A stretch of 64,000 nucleotides of DNA, taken from positions 17,396,761-17,460,760 of the forward strand of contig OY540818.1 in the NCBI GenBank assembly GCA_961205875.1. The letters run 5' to 3'. Both the position numbers and the translations under genes were made by a program. The stretch comes from Sialis fuliginosa (lineage: Eukaryota; Arthropoda; Insecta; Megaloptera; Sialidae). The notes beneath the pieces were generated by a model. That model was not told the origin of the DNA and ran no database searches. It worked only from the letters and a program-made list of their open reading frames with translations. Below, in pieces: positions 36,341 through 48,917 of this stretch. How positions within the stretch are numbered: the stretch's first letter is position 1; every line of letters starts with the position of its first letter.

Positions 36341-37645
36341 GCATAAGTATTATATAAAATCCACAGTAACTATACAGTATTCTAAGGTACTTGACAACAA
36401 AATGAAGAGATATTATATAAATACATAATTTGTGTCTTGGATTAGATATAACCTATTTACAAGACAAACATGATGATAATACCATTCAATTTATATGTCA
36501 TTTTATGGTCAATGAGCAAACAAACCACGTCTTAAGATGATTAATTATGTTTCTTTTATTACTTTATAATTAGGGATCTCCAAGGAAAATAATGGTTTAT
36601 TATGTTTTTTGAAAGAACTAAAAAGCGATTAAAAATATACAAAAACATCTTAAATACTGTAGGTTAGTGGGGTAGCTAGCCTTGAGGGGGACCTGTATCA
36701 AAATTTTATGGGGGGGGTCTTTAAAAATATATATTTGAAAATAACAAAAACAATGTGCATATTAAAAAAATAAAATAAAAATATAACCTTTTTTCACATT
36801 TTTAGACTAGAATAATAAGCGAAAACGATTACTTGTACGAAAAAAGATATAAGATCTTTATTGTAGGTAATTTTCTAAACTTTATATTTGATAATAACTA
36901 TTTTAGTCATAGAACCAATAGGTACAGAGATATTTACTTAAAACTAATTGTTAGCACCTTTTGTGGGCTGTAAAAAAGTATGCTCGCATGGGATTGTTGG
37001 GGACTTTTGGTACCTTATTTATTAAGACAAAATGAAGGTGTATACAAAAATTCAGCTCATTGCGAATTTTGCCCCAGTAAAAACATGGACTATTATTTAA
37101 TTATTTCAAAGTAATAAAAATCTAAAATTATTATTCTTAAAATAATAATGTTTAAAATATTTTTTGAAATGCGATAAATCAATCAACAATGAAAAATAAT
37201 ACTAATATTTCTTTTAAAATATGCAACAGAAAATATTTATAATTTATAATCACTAGGTACAATTTTTTATAAATATTTAAAGTTATGATGCATTTAAAAA
37301 AAATTTATATTCATAAACAGCGATTGAATAATTTCGTATACATGTATTATATTTCAATATTATTTTTTAGTCGTGTGCACATTCTTATGTTACTTACACA
37401 TTGATTAAAATATATAATACATATTAGAATTGAATATTTCAAATACAATTGCCGAATCAGTGTCGAGTTTCATTCATAAATAAACTGCAACTATTTTTAT
37501 ATTGTCTAAGGTTACAAAATGTTATTTGTATATCTATAAATGTAATACACCTGATATAATCGGTCATTGATATGTTAAATGATTTATTATTTAATGACTA
37601 TTTACCTATATTTACAGATATAAAAATTTATAATATATATAAATT
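36341..37645. other. Intergenic AT-rich DNA
   Basis: No gene recognised. A GC-tipped fragment with GGGGGGGTC occurs near 36711. Confidence 0.4.
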
Positions 37646-37649
37646 TTTC

Positions 37650-38130
37650 TTTAGACGCACCTGATTATTTTTTCATTTTTTTATTTTTTTGACAATTTCT
37701 ATTTAAATTAAAATTTATGCAAACTTCAAAATGACATTTAAAACGTCAAAATGATAATTAATTAATTAAAGTAAATATCAATTTAAAAAAAACAAAACAC
37801 GATTTTTAAAAGCTAATTGAGATAAATCTTTGTAAGAGAATATTTTACAACAAACGTTGTAGACCTATATTATATATAATTTAATGCTCTACAAAAAAGA
37901 TCCTATAGAATTTTTACGTAACATGTATCGTTCTTGAGATATCTTGAAAAAATAAATATTTTGAGATGTCATCCCTCCCCCTTACACACGATTTTGATTT
38001 AGAAATGGAACCGTCCTCAGGCTAGACCCAACCATATAACCAAGTTTCATTAATATCGGTTCAGTGGTTCATGAGTTATGCGTGTGACAAGGATTCAGGG
38101 GACAGACAGACAGACACGGAACGAAAAGTG
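37650..38130 (-). repeat. Non-LTR-like tail, inverted relative of 19100-19460
   Basis: TTTAGACGCACCTGATTATT, AATGCTCTACAAAAAAGATC and TTGAGATATCTTGAAAAAAT match 19100-19460 in inverse. It continues with ATATCGGTTCAGTGGTTCAT and GACAGACAGACAGACACGG, phrases typical of insect retroelement 3' ends. Confidence 0.6.
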
Positions 38131-38714
38131 TTTTCCTTGACGTGAAACAGACAAATCAATTTAAAATTTTGAAATCAGAGAACATTTTTTTTGTCCTATT
38201 CTCGTATCTTCGATATTGTGAAGAAGCAAAAATACGTTCAAGTTATACCACGAAGTATAAAATAAAATATGTTTCGTACGTCATATCTGTTTTCAAGACA
38301 CGAACCAAAGTGCAAAGTATTATAAAGCATTTGTATTCAGCTCGCTTTATACATAAAAACTTTAACTGAATAGTGATTTTAACCTTCAAAACGTGAAAAA
38401 TGTAGTAAAATGTACATATACTGGATATATATATGGTAATATTGGTTAAGTTTTAGGTCAGTTCAATTTAGTGCATAAGAAGTAGAATAATGCAAATGTA
38501 CATTTTTTTGCATTGTCTGATGCAGGGGTTCCCAATTTCGTTCGTGTTAAAAATATTAAATAATCAAGATCCAAAAAGGATAACGTTTTTCCCCAGACAA
38601 AAATTAATCTAAAATATAAAACTTCACCCTTCTACTACTTTTTGTCGTATTTGAGTTACAGTGCTTACAGACAGACCGACAGACATCATGGCGAAAGTAG
38701 TCAGAATGGATTAA

Positions 38715-38844
38715 CCCATTAACGCCCAAGAGTGCGTCAACGCAACGTTAAAAATTGGGGAACTTGGGCCCCCCAAAAATATATAAACATATCAACAAAA
38801 CATTTCTTATAATTTTTGAAAACATCCCTTTGGGCATCAACGGG
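38715..38844. mobile_element. piggyBac-like MITE, 130 bp
   Basis: Ends CCCATTAACGCCCAAG and CTTTGGGCATCAACGGG are inverted and begin with CCC. TTAA flanks both sides (38711-38714 and 38845-38848), the piggyBac target site. Noncoding. Confidence 0.78.
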
Positions 38845-39147
38845 TTAAGGGAAGGTCAAAATGGATAATTCCATCAAAATCCGGATTTCGAAAAAAATCG
38901 GCTTCACTATACTTACTTATACTATATGTATATTTCATAAGAAAGTAAAAATTAATAACCAAAACTTGATATTAAGAAAAATTATCATTTTTACAATGAG
39001 CTAAATACATTTTATTAAATATTAATCTAAAGACGCATAGGGAGGTCAATGTCAAAAATATGTGTAAAAGTTTGCAAATCATTTCTAAATTTTACAAACT
39101 CGTATAAATTTGGTAATACTTTTATTGCCATCATTGATTCTCGACCA

Positions 39148-39419
39148 CAGTGGCGGGCAATTTTTATTTGTAGGTCCCGGCATTTTTTCTCAAGATCCCA
39201 AGTAAAAATATTTCGTTAATACGTGTTTTCCTTCCAGTCCTTTTAAAAACGTACTAATGAGGCCCCATTGTATTTCTATTTAATTTTCTTTGTTTTAACA
39301 AACAATACAATAAGCTATAAATTTTTTGAATTTTAAGAATACCAAATAAAGTTAGGTCAGCTTAATTTTTGAGATTCGTACTCTCCCCCCCCAAAAAAAA
39401 ATTTGTTCCGGCGCCACTG
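39148..39419. mobile_element. hAT-type MITE
   Basis: Begins CAGTGGCGGGCAA and ends CCGGCGCCACTG. Flanking 8-mers CTCGACCA (39140-39147) and CTCGGCCA (39420-39427) match at 7 of 8. No ORF. Confidence 0.78.
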
Positions 39420-39694
39420 CTCGGCCACCATATTTTTTTAACAGTTTTGAAATCTTTCAAATGGTTATTTACTGTTAAATATCAAGAACTGTTTTACGAA
39501 ATTGTTAATGTGCTAGTGCATATTTTAACACCAATATAAATTTAAAGAACGTTCAAGGTATGTTATTTACGAAATCTTTTTTTTTAATCATAATTATCAA
39601 TGATGAAATGTGAATATCGAAATATTTTTAATTAATAGCTAAGTATATAATTTGTAGATATATATATGAAGATTAAATCAAGCTGAAATATAAC

Positions 39695-39950
39695 TTACTA
39701 TCTGTTACCCGCGACTTCGTTCACGTGGAATTTAGGTTAGTGAAAACAACACCATGAGTTAGGTTAGGTAAATAATATAGATTTATGTATAAAGTTTTTT
39801 TTTAGTTTTGAATTTGCACGATAGATGTCACACACCATTATTTTTCGGGATACAAAGTATCCTATTTCCGTCCTCAGGATGCATGCTGCCTCCCTGTCTA
39901 ATTTCATCAAAATCGGTTCAGTGGTTTATAATAATACTCATAAAAATGAA
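39695..39950 (+). repeat. RTE-like retroelement fragment
   Basis: ACCCGCGACTTCGTTCACGT, CGGGATACAAAGTATCC, and TTCATCAAAATCGGTTCAGT then GGTTT are the well-known phrases of decayed insect RTE/SINE 3' regions. The coding part is absent. Confidence 0.6.
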
Positions 39951-39965
39951 AAACCATAATAAATA

Positions 39966-40508
39966 AGGTACTGGCACCAGTTAAGGCCACTATAAGAGCA
40001 AGGTTTATAGTTTTTGTGATTGACGGGCTTCTTTTTTGTAATTCTCATCAACTCATGTTATTAATAAAACAAGTAACTCTTTATTTAATCAATTTAATTA
40101 CCAAAGTCCACAAATATAGTTTTTTTTTTTAATTATAGCCTTTTATTTTGTTTATGTTTTTTCTCCAGTAATGGATAAAGTAAAACCTGTATGAGACACT
40201 TGCTAATGATTACAAAATGATAAGTACTACGACACAAAAGATATAAAAGAAAGCATCGTCAAATTTGAAACAATGTAAAGCAGTAGCTATGATAATATAA
40301 TAATAAATAAATAAATTATACTAATAATTAGTTTAAATACCCACCATTTTGACACCTTTTGACCGATTGTCATCAAATCACGCTGTAAGACAGTTAAATG
40401 TATATAGATTAATATTCAGAAATGGTAGTAATCAAATATCAACAAATATTTATAATTCAGTACATTTAATTTAAAAATAGCCATTACTGGGGTCATATCC
40501 AAGTACCT
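39966..40508 (+). mobile_element. Family A MITE, nearly full length (copy 7)
   Basis: Spans AGGTACTGGCACCAGTTAAG to TCCAAGTACCT, flanked by TA on each side. All internal blocks are in order, including GATAAGTACTACGACACAAA, AATTTGAAACAATGTAAAGC and CCACCATTTTGACACC. The right terminus has lost part of its repeat. About 540 bp, noncoding. Confidence 0.88.
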
Positions 40509-40906
40509 TATATTGAAATAGATCAGTTACAGTTTTTTTTTAATTGTAAGATAAACATATGTATTATTGTACATTATAAATAAACAAATAAACATAATTT
40601 TATTAAATAATTGAATATGAGTGATTGTAGTAAAAATCGATGAGAAAAAATCAATGAGACAACAACGGTCGAGGAGGTTAGCAAACAAAACATCGGTGAG
40701 TTCAATAGCCGATGAGAGAACGCGCCGCTGTGTGAACGGACTTGAATCAGCGGTCTTGAAAATGTCACCAAACCGTCCCTAATGATTTTACACGAAAAAT
40801 AATTTATAAATAATAAAATATCATTCATTGGAATTTACGGAAATACAACATGATTTTCTGGATAAAATTATACAGTATCAAGCAATTAACTAACTATATT
40901 AATAAA

Positions 40907-41397
40907 AGGTACTGGCACCAGTCTTGGATATTTTAAATTAAATATACTGAATTAGAAATATGTATTTGATTACTACTATTTCTGAATATTAATCTATATA
41001 CATACATTTAACTGTCTTACAGCGTGATTTGATGACAATTGGCCAATAGGTGTCAAAATGGTGGACATTTAAACTAATTATTAGTATAATTTATTTATTA
41101 ATTATTATATTATCATAGAAACTGCTTAATATTAATTCAAATTTGGCTATTCTTTCTATTATATCTTTTATGTCGTAGTACTTATCATTTTGTAATCATT
41201 AACAAGTGTCCATCACTGCGTGCCCATTACTGGTTTCACTTTATCCATTACTGGAGAAAAAATAAAAATAAAAGGCTATAATTTTGTAATTTGGTAATTA
41301 AATTCATTAAATAAAGAGTTAGTTGTTTTTTTTAGAAAAAAGAAATCCATAAATCCCAAAAAAACTGTTAATGCGCCCAAGACTGGTGCCAATACCT
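40907..41397 (-). mobile_element. Family A MITE, full length, reversed (copy 8)
   Basis: AGGTACTGGCACCAGTCTTG on the left, AGACTGGTGCCAATACCT on the right. Internal GGTGTCAAAATGGTGGACAT and GTCGTAGTACTTATCATTTT show the reversed orientation. The far end (ATGCGCCCAAGACTGG) belongs to the copy 4 subfamily. Confidence 0.85.
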
Positions 41398-42068
41398 TAT
41401 TTTAAATTAATACTGTAAGTATTTCAAACTATTAGGACGTTAATATTCAAACATTTCTTGAGGTTATACAGATAATGTAAATGTGAACGACAAATTACTT
41501 TATGTTTAGCGATAAAAACACATTTAACTGTGACTTGTGCGTGTTATTTTTATACATTACAACTATTATCACATAAATTGTCGTAATAGAACTTATACAT
41601 AAATAATCTATTGACATAAATAAAATAGAAAAACTTCAATACAATCGAAAGTAAAATACTCGATTATATAATATAATGTGGTTGTAAAAAATTAGCTTGA
41701 GTTGTTAATAGTAATAATATTTAAAAAAGTGCGCGGTACCAAAAAAGCGACCTATAAAGAATTGGAATTTTCTGCTTCTCAGTTTGAATTTGTAGCCCTC
41801 AGTACCTCGACCCTTTTGTAAAATTATCATACTTCTGAAACTTCGTGAGTGGCTTCTTTTTGACTTTTTTATTCGCAAATTTTAAAAAAAATGGGGTATT
41901 TTCGAACGTGCAGCCGCGGAATTTTCCGGGCGGCGGACTGGAAAAACGGCCCAAGATATTTGTCGGACAAAATTATTAATGGATTGTAACTAAGATAATA
42001 TGGTGAGAAAAATAGTGAGGTATTGGTAGAGTTTTAAATAAAACGCGTTAAATGAACACTATACATAA

Positions 42069-42563
42069 AGTACTGGCACCAGTTATGGCCACTATAAGAA
42101 TATATGAACTCATGTTACTAATAAAACAAGTAACTCTTTATTTAATCAATTTAATTACCAAAGTCCGAAAATATAGTTTGTTTTTTAAATTATAGTCTTT
42201 TATTTTGTTTTTGTTTTTTCTCCTGTAATGAGCACGCAGTGATGGACACTTGCTGATGATTACAAAATGATAAGTACTACGACACAAAAGATATAAAAGA
42301 AAGAATCGTCAAATTTGAAACAATGTAAAGCAGTTGTTATGATAATATAATAATTAATAAATAAATTATACTAATAATTAGTTTAAATGTCCACCATTTT
42401 GACACCTATTGGCCGATTGTCATCAAATCACGCTGTAAGACAGTTAAATGCATATAGATTAATATTCAGAAATGGTAATAATCAAATATCAACAAATATT
42501 TCTAATTCAGTACATTTAATTAAAAAATAGCCATTACTGGGGTCATATCCAAGTCTGGTACCT
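42069..42563 (+). mobile_element. Family A MITE, nearly full length (copy 9)
   Basis: AAGTACTGGCACCAGTTATG to CCAAGTCTGGTACCT. A small deletion follows GGCCACTATAAGAA; the rest is collinear with copy 7. Confidence 0.85.
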
Positions 42564-42589
42564 TATATCATTCTAACAAATTCTCTACA

Positions 42590-42790
42590 ACCGCCCGTGG
42601 CACAGTTTTACGCGTCAAACATAAACAATACGTTTGTTTATGTTTACGTATGTTTAAAAAAACGCTGATCTGGACACACAAATACACCTGACGCGATATT
42701 CGCCGCGATTTGCATTCGCGGCTCACCTCCCAAGGCACTCTGCGATCTCACAGGGTATACCGGTTTACCGGACATACACACAGACACACA
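42590..42790. other. GC-rich island with CpGs
   Basis: About 200 bp of mixed composition (GACGCGATATTCGCCGCGAT, TTCGCGGCTCACCTCCC, ACCGGTTTACCGG) followed by an ACACAC run. No ORF of note and no recognised family. It could be a promoter-like island or a host-derived insertion. Confidence 0.25.
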
Positions 42791-43129
42791 CACTACCAAA
42801 AACAAATATATAATCACATATACACTACCGCAGAGAATGTATTTATATAATTATTATTATTGTATTTTTTGCGTTTCTCAATTCAAAAATTGTTTCTTTT
42901 GTTCAGTTATTATAAATTATAATTGAAGATATAGTAGATAAACAGTTTTTTTTCTGTTATTTGATCTTGAAGTACATAATTATGTTAACGGATTTTGAAA
43001 AGTGCATTTTAAATCGAACCATTAGGGTCAATCCACACTATCGTGCGAATCTCGCTCCAGTCAAATATTCAGTATAGTAATACTGTATCGGACCGAGACT
43101 GAAGCGATACCTGTTGTTTATTGTATAAT

Positions 43130-43531
43130 GTAGAGGCACCAGTTATGGCCGCTATAAGAGCAAGTGTTTTTGGATTAATTAATGGGCTTGTTTTTTGTAA
43201 TTCTCATGTTACTAATAAAACAAGTAACTCTTTATTTAATCAAATTAATTACCAAAGTCACCAAATATAGTTTGTTTTTTAAATTATAGCCTTTTATTTT
43301 GATTATGTTTTTTGAGCACGCAGTGATGGACACTTGCTAATGATTACAAAATGATAAGTACTACGACACAAAAGATATAAAAGAAACAATCATCTTTGAT
43401 ACAATGTAAAGCAGTTGCTATGATAATATAATAATTATTTAATAAATTACACTAATAATTAGTTTAAATGTCCACCATTTTGACACCTATTGGCCGATTG
43501 TCATCAAATCACGTTGTAAGACAGTTAAATA
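43130..43531 (+). mobile_element. Family A MITE, 3' truncated (copy 10)
   Basis: Starts with a worn end (TAGAGGCACCAGTTATGGCC) and is collinear to CGTTGTAAGACAGTTAAAT, then stops. Confidence 0.82.
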
Positions 43532-44034
43532 TAGCACAAAAAAGATCTTGGCTGTTGCTGAAAATTCTAACATCGGCCCTGTATTATAATTATCACATAT
43601 ATATACAGATTAAAATAGAATGTAAAAAATCTATTCAGTATACATTTTATTTAATAATAATGATAATTAAAAAGCAAATCAGTACCTATGTACATTGAAA
43701 TAATTAAAGTACTATGTAAGAAATAAAAAAATTATAAGCACTTGTTAATATTCATGTTGTTGACAAAGGAGAAAGTGTTATAGCCCATAAAATATTTTGA
43801 AAGTGAAATTTACTTTGATTCATTGAGTAGTGTAATAAATGCCCTAAAATTGTAGTTCAGGGTCATTTGTAAAATATCGATAATACCATAGAAATTCACT
43901 CGGTTAAAATAATTCACGATTTTTTTTCCAAGGGAAGCAAATATTTTGGACATAAATCAACATTTTTTTCCTTGATTTTCGGCCTTAATCTTAATGTTTA
44001 TAATCTGTCTGTACCTGTATTTAATATAATCATA

Positions 44035-44230
44035 TTCTCGCGGCTTCGCCCGCGTGTCTTTAAAAAATCGATTAAAATCCTACTCTAAATAATAAACACC
44101 ATATGGTTTTCAATTGTATACATTTTTATTATTAGTAAAAAATCATTTCAAATATTTTCTTAATACCTGCCTGGCAAATCGCAACGAGGACAGTCGACCT
44201 TCACGAAGCCCAGAGGATAACGAAATATTT
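44035..44230 (+). repeat. RTE-like retroelement fragment
   Basis: CTCGCGGCTTCGCCCGCGTG starts the segment, the same signature as at 39707. It degenerates within 200 bp. Confidence 0.5.
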
Positions 44231-44293
44231 CGTAGGTATTCAACAATAGAATAACAAAAAATAATAAAATTAAAATAATGGCAATTTCGAAGA

Positions 44294-44553
44294 GATTGGA
44301 AAAATAGTTGTTATTTTCAATGAAATAGTTACTAGTTGAATTTTTTTCGGAAAATAGTTGGTAAATAGTTTTTTTTACGATTTAATAATAATTAGTGCAA
44401 ACGAAGCAGTAAAAAGTGTCGCAAATAGTTGGAAAGGTAGTTGCAAATAGTTGATTTCAAATTGTGTTCAAACAAACCAGTTTTCTGAAAACGGTGGAGA
44501 TATGTAATAAAAATTACAATAAATGCAATGGTTGAAAAACTATTTTTCCAATC
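44294..44553. mobile_element. Inverted-repeat element with AAATAGTT iterons
   Basis: Ends GATTGGAAAAATAGTT and AACTATTTTTCCAATC (with one extra base) are inverted. AAATAGTT occurs about six times inside, four of them as AAATAGTTG, mostly in direct orientation. Such spacing suggests transposase-binding repeats. Class not recognised. Confidence 0.7.
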
Positions 44554-45002
44554 TTTTTTTTAGAATGATCAAGTATACTTGGTTATAACCATTTAATTTA
44601 ATTCTGGACCACTTGTTATGGATTTATCAAAAGAAGGGACATTTTCTTCGACAAGGTTCCAACGTATTATAATTACCTATAAAAAAATATTTCAATGCTT
44701 ATTGTTTTTATGTGCTCTTTTTATAGTTAATCAAATCTGAAAGACCATTGCCAAATCATTTATCTATATGTTATTATTCAATGCAATTAAGGAACGTGTC
44801 CAAAACACGTATATGGTTTACAATATTATAAAAAATGACTAAAAACCGAACGGGCTTGTGTTACCTTGACAAAGAGACCACTAAAACAAGTTGATAACAT
44901 AAGCTGTTTTGCAATTACTGTTTTGTATCTTGCAAAAACTTTGAAGACTTTCTGTGTACGCCAGTGGTATTAAACCTTTTCATGTTTTTTTATATTAATG
45001 TC

Positions 45003-45205
45003 CGGTATTATAAATTTGCAGTTCTCTTGAAGTTTCATGAAGTATTTGACAATTGGTATTAAACCTTTTCATGTTTTTTATATGGGCTTCAGAAGTTGTC
45101 TGTCACCGTAAAGGTCAGAACCGCTTACAACAGATTCCGGTATTATAAAGGAGATCGCAAATTTGCAGTTCTCTTGAAGTTTCATGAAGTATTTGACAAT
45201 TTTCC
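45003..45205 (+). repeat. Locally duplicated segment related to 27.3-27.6 kb
   Basis: CCGGTATTATAAATTTGCAG and CTTGAAGTTTCATGAAGTAT then TTGACAATT occur at 45002-45053 and again at 45138-45202. GGTATTAAACCTTTTCATG is also duplicated. Confidence 0.7.
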
Positions 45206-45565
45206 CGTACCGGACAAACATAATCGGTTATTTTTTTCTAGTTACATCATTTTAAATAAAAACACAAATATACGTCCATTTCATTTATTAATTTTCTATC
45301 AAGTTTAACTTATTTAAATACTAAAATTCGGAATATCAGATATTTATCGCACAAATATATATGAGTACCTATAAACGAAGAGTATATGTCTTTGTTTGGT
45401 ACATGGAGAAATGATTTAAATATTATAATAATCAAATGGGAGGAGCCTACTAAGATTGTGATACGCGAATTTCAATGAAAACTGGACGACCACTTTGGCA
45501 TTTCACTGTACTTGCACCTTTACCATAATTAATATTACATTTAACAATATGATATATTTTTGCAG

Positions 45566-45709
45566 GGCTTCAGAGCGGAGTTTAGAAGTAAACCACGAAG
45601 AAATTGGACTTTCCTCGAAGCTAGAGCAGATTCAGAGTCCAGAAAATTAATAACAATGAAGATTGTGAAAAAACTGCGAACCTTTTTGAATATATATTTG
45701 AATATATAA
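45566..45709 (+). CDS. Candidate orphan terminal exon, unidentified
   Basis: A strong acceptor (polypyrimidine ATATTTTTGCAG) precedes a 47-codon open frame ending in TAA at 45707. Composition is richer in G+C than the surroundings. The peptide is basic (FRAEFRSKPRRNWTFLEARA) and I recognise no family. No matching upstream exon was found. It may be a real 3' exon, a pseudogene scrap or part of the duplicated repeat before it. Confidence 0.2.
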   Translation, partial: GFRAEFRSKPRRNWTFLEARADSESRKLITMKIVKKLRTFLNIYLNI

Positions 45710-45755
45710 CTATATTAAACACACTCGTGTGTTGAATATATGATACTATGCAATA

Positions 45756-45815
45756 CAGTGGCGCACCCATCAGGGTGGGGGTAGGAATCAGCCCCCCCCC
45801 CCCGCGAATTTGTCA
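45756..45815. repeat. Single GC-tipped MITE end
   Basis: CAGTGGCGCACCCATCAGGG then a C run and CGCGAATTTGTC. A left end of the hAT-type family with no visible partner. Confidence 0.5.
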
Positions 45816-46174
45816 ATATACATTATTTAATTTAAAAAATATGATAGACAAAAAAAATTAAAATTATTTGTAAATAATTACAAAAATAAAAAATTAAATT
45901 GATTTACAAATTATATAATAAATCAACTATGTTCATCATGAAAGTACATATGTGTAACATTAGTTCCTTATCGACAGTTCTGAAGTAAAATCGGTGGTAA
46001 AGTTATAGAACTTCTTTTAAAAATAAAGTTTCCTATTGACGCAAATATAAAAAAAATACATGAATGACAACTTTATTCCGTTAATTCATCATTGATTTTT
46101 TTCACTTTGCTTTTATTGGTTTGTTAATAAAGACAACCTTTGTATCTTTGTTTGCAAATACAGAAATACATAAT

Positions 46175-46440
46175 AAAATATACAGGATGATTTAATATAC
46201 CTCCAAAACTGCATTTTTATCAACAAATAGCCATTTTTTAATAATAACCGATCAAATTTAATAACTGTATGACATTGAGTTCTCTAGTTATTAAATAAAC
46301 ACTAATTTTGGATAAAAGACTGTAGCTCCCTCACGAAGAATTTCCGGACACATGTTCATATTAAGTTTTTTGCTTAAAATAAAATCCTCGATCTGCTGTT
46401 AATTTTTTTACATTAGTTTGTAAATCATCCTGTATATTTT
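46175..46440. mobile_element. Inverted-repeat MITE, 266 bp
   Basis: A perfect 20-base inverted pair, AAAATATACAGGATGATTTA, lies at 46175-46194 and 46421-46440. TA bases at the tips would fit a Tc1/mariner-type element. Noncoding. Confidence 0.7.
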
Positions 46441-46444
46441 GTTC

Positions 46445-47690
46445 CATTGAAAAAACATTGACTTTGTGACGCCAATGAGAAAACGTGTTTAAATCAATTT
46501 GGTTTATATATATGTTATGTATTTGTGAGTAATAAACACGTTTTATATTTTTTATATTCATTTATGACTTAACGTTGTATGATATGTGTATTCAAATAAT
46601 ATTGTTTTGTATTGAAAAAAATAACCAATGTTTTTTTTTTTAACAATGCAAATGTTTATTCAATGTCTATATAAGGTATCTTGAGAATTTTCTGACTCAC
46701 AGGTTTTAAATTTATTTTATAAACAAAATATTAATACAGTGAAATCTGCCTAGAACTGAACCCAATATTTTTTCTCTTTTTACATGTTTCTGTATTTTGC
46801 TTCCTCGCAATATCGAAGACATAAGAAACTTTTGTGATAGTTTTAAAATGAGACAAAAAATTGCTCTCCGAAAAAAAATTAAAAAGTGATAAATTTACAG
46901 AAAAAAAATGATATTAAAAAGATTACGAATATAAAATAATAATTAAGAAGTGAATTTTTTAACAAAAAATGGTTTTCATTTTTTTTTAACTTTGATCTAA
47001 CCCTTCGAAAAATCTGAATAAATTATGTTATCTAGAAATACATGAGTTTTGAAAAAAAAATTATTTCATAATTGTGTTTTAATAATTAATAATTATACTA
47101 TAATAAACCCTAAAAAGTTGATTTGTACTAATGACTTACCATTAACACCAACAAAGAGTTGGTTGTCACTTTTTACCCTAATTATAGGTAATACTAATTT
47201 TTCTCAGATGTGCTACAATTTCTATTTATAATTTGTACTCTTGCATTGTTGTATTATTCAAATAAAAAGATGCGAGTGTAAATTTTACAGAGAAAATTAA
47301 TTAATTGTCATCTTTAATTAATATATCTTATCGAGTATTATAAATGACGAATGATGACTAACAATAAGAAACAGATTATTTATGTTTCCGTATTGGTTCA
47401 TAGATTTCTAAGAATAACTAATACAATTCATGAAATTTAAAAAGATCAAGAAAAAAATGACTAACAGTATACTATTTAAATGACTCGATTTTCTGAGAAC
47501 ATTTAAAAGTCAAACTAATATTAATTTTCTTATAACTAGAGTACCTACTATACTACTTCATAAGATATAATATGTAAAAGTAACGTTAATTTTTAACATT
47601 TAATTTGGGATTTTTAAATTTATTTTATTGCTATTTTCAATAAATTGAGAATGTACATTTTATAATTTATATTATAATTCATGTATATAT
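46445..47690. other. Intergenic AT-rich DNA
   Basis: No gene recognised. ATTTTGCTTCCTCGCAATATCG near 46795 is an inverse relative of sequence near 38210-38240. Confidence 0.4.
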
Positions 47691-47698
47691 GATCTAAT

Positions 47699-47937
47699 CA
47701 GAGCCGGCCTTTGCGATTCTGGCGCCCCAGGCGAGATTTTTTTTGATATTAAGCATTTTATTAAGTAAAATGAATTATTTTGCAGAAAAAATCAAAATTA
47801 TTATTCAAAAAATATATATAGCTTAAATTTGGCGCCCTAGAACAGAACGTAGAAAAAAAGTTTAAAATAATTGGCGCCCCCACGAAATTAGCGCCCCAGG
47901 CTGTCGCCTGGGTCGCCTGGCCGTTCGGCCGGCCCTG
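47699..47937. mobile_element. GC-tipped MITE, 239 bp
   Basis: Ends CAGAGCCGGCC and GGCCGGCCCTG are inverted. Interior repeats GGCGCCCCAGGCGAG, GGCGCCCTAG and GCGCCCCAGGC. A widespread insect repeat style (hAT-like tips), though no target duplication was seen. Confidence 0.65.
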
Positions 47938-48601
47938 TTTTTTACTTATCCAAGTATTAAACCAATCTATAGATTCTAATAAATTGAAAATTTATCAATA
48001 ATGATGAACGGATGGCAAATTAAACAAAATATATTGTTACATTCATCAGAGTAACCGTTTTTTTAAATTAGAGCGAATTGTCGCTGAAGAAGTATCGTCT
48101 AATTTTTATAATACGCGTGATTTTGCTAATTAACTTTTTGTATAGTGTTTACCAGGTATGTACATTGTGATTCATATTATTTATTTGATTTTTTTGTTTC
48201 GGTTCTGATATTTATGTAATGGTTTTTATTTGTTAACGTATGTTTACATCATGCACTTGTCGAAAGAGCAATAAAACTAAGTTTTGTTAACGAATGTACA
48301 TATCCTCATTGTTTATAGTTAATAATAATTATATAATTTATAAAAATATAATTTTAATAAAAAAAAGGTAATATTATTCTCTCCATTATATAACAAGTGA
48401 TTTTTTTTAACGTAATAACTGAAATCAGATGTTTACTCTTGTAAATTTTTGAATTAACGAATTATTTTTGAATTAAGAAAAAATGTTTTAGATAAAAAAT
48501 GTCGAGTATGTTATTATCTATAATTTATTCCCTATACATTTTTTTCCAACATTTATAATTTAGCCAGAAAGAAATTTTTTATGTAATTATTTAGATTCAC
48601 C

Positions 48602-48721
48602 TACACTGTTCACTATCAGTATTACGTATAAGAAAGTCCCATGGTACCTATGGCAAACAAGCACACTGTTTAATCTCTGTACTACGTATAAGAAAGTCCC
48701 ATGACACTCATGGCAGATATT
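48602..48721. repeat. Two tandem copies of about 61 bp
   Basis: TACGTATAAGAAAGTCCCAT followed by ATGGCA occurs twice, preceded by CACTGTT in both. Lies 200 bp before the satellite array. Confidence 0.75.
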
Positions 48722-48917
48722 TCTCCTCTGTTATGAACCATTTGAATTATAATAAAATTGCATGACGTTAACATTTGTTTACAAAGTCAAAAAAATGAAA
48801 TAAACTTTTATTTTCAAAAAAAGATTTTTTTTACTATTTTTCCCTTAAATCTAGCCTACTTCTGCTTCAAAAAATTAATATTTCGTTAAAATAAAAAAAA
48901 TCATGCAATTAAGGGTT

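Noticed and set aside
40574-40828. An 84-codon ORF on the - strand
   Set aside because: No recognisable domain; the more GC-rich part looks like MITE sequence (GTGTGAACGGACTTGAATCA), not coding sequence.
46361-46561. A 66-codon ORF on the - strand
   Set aside because: It overlaps the inverted-repeat MITE ending at 46440 and shows no family signature.
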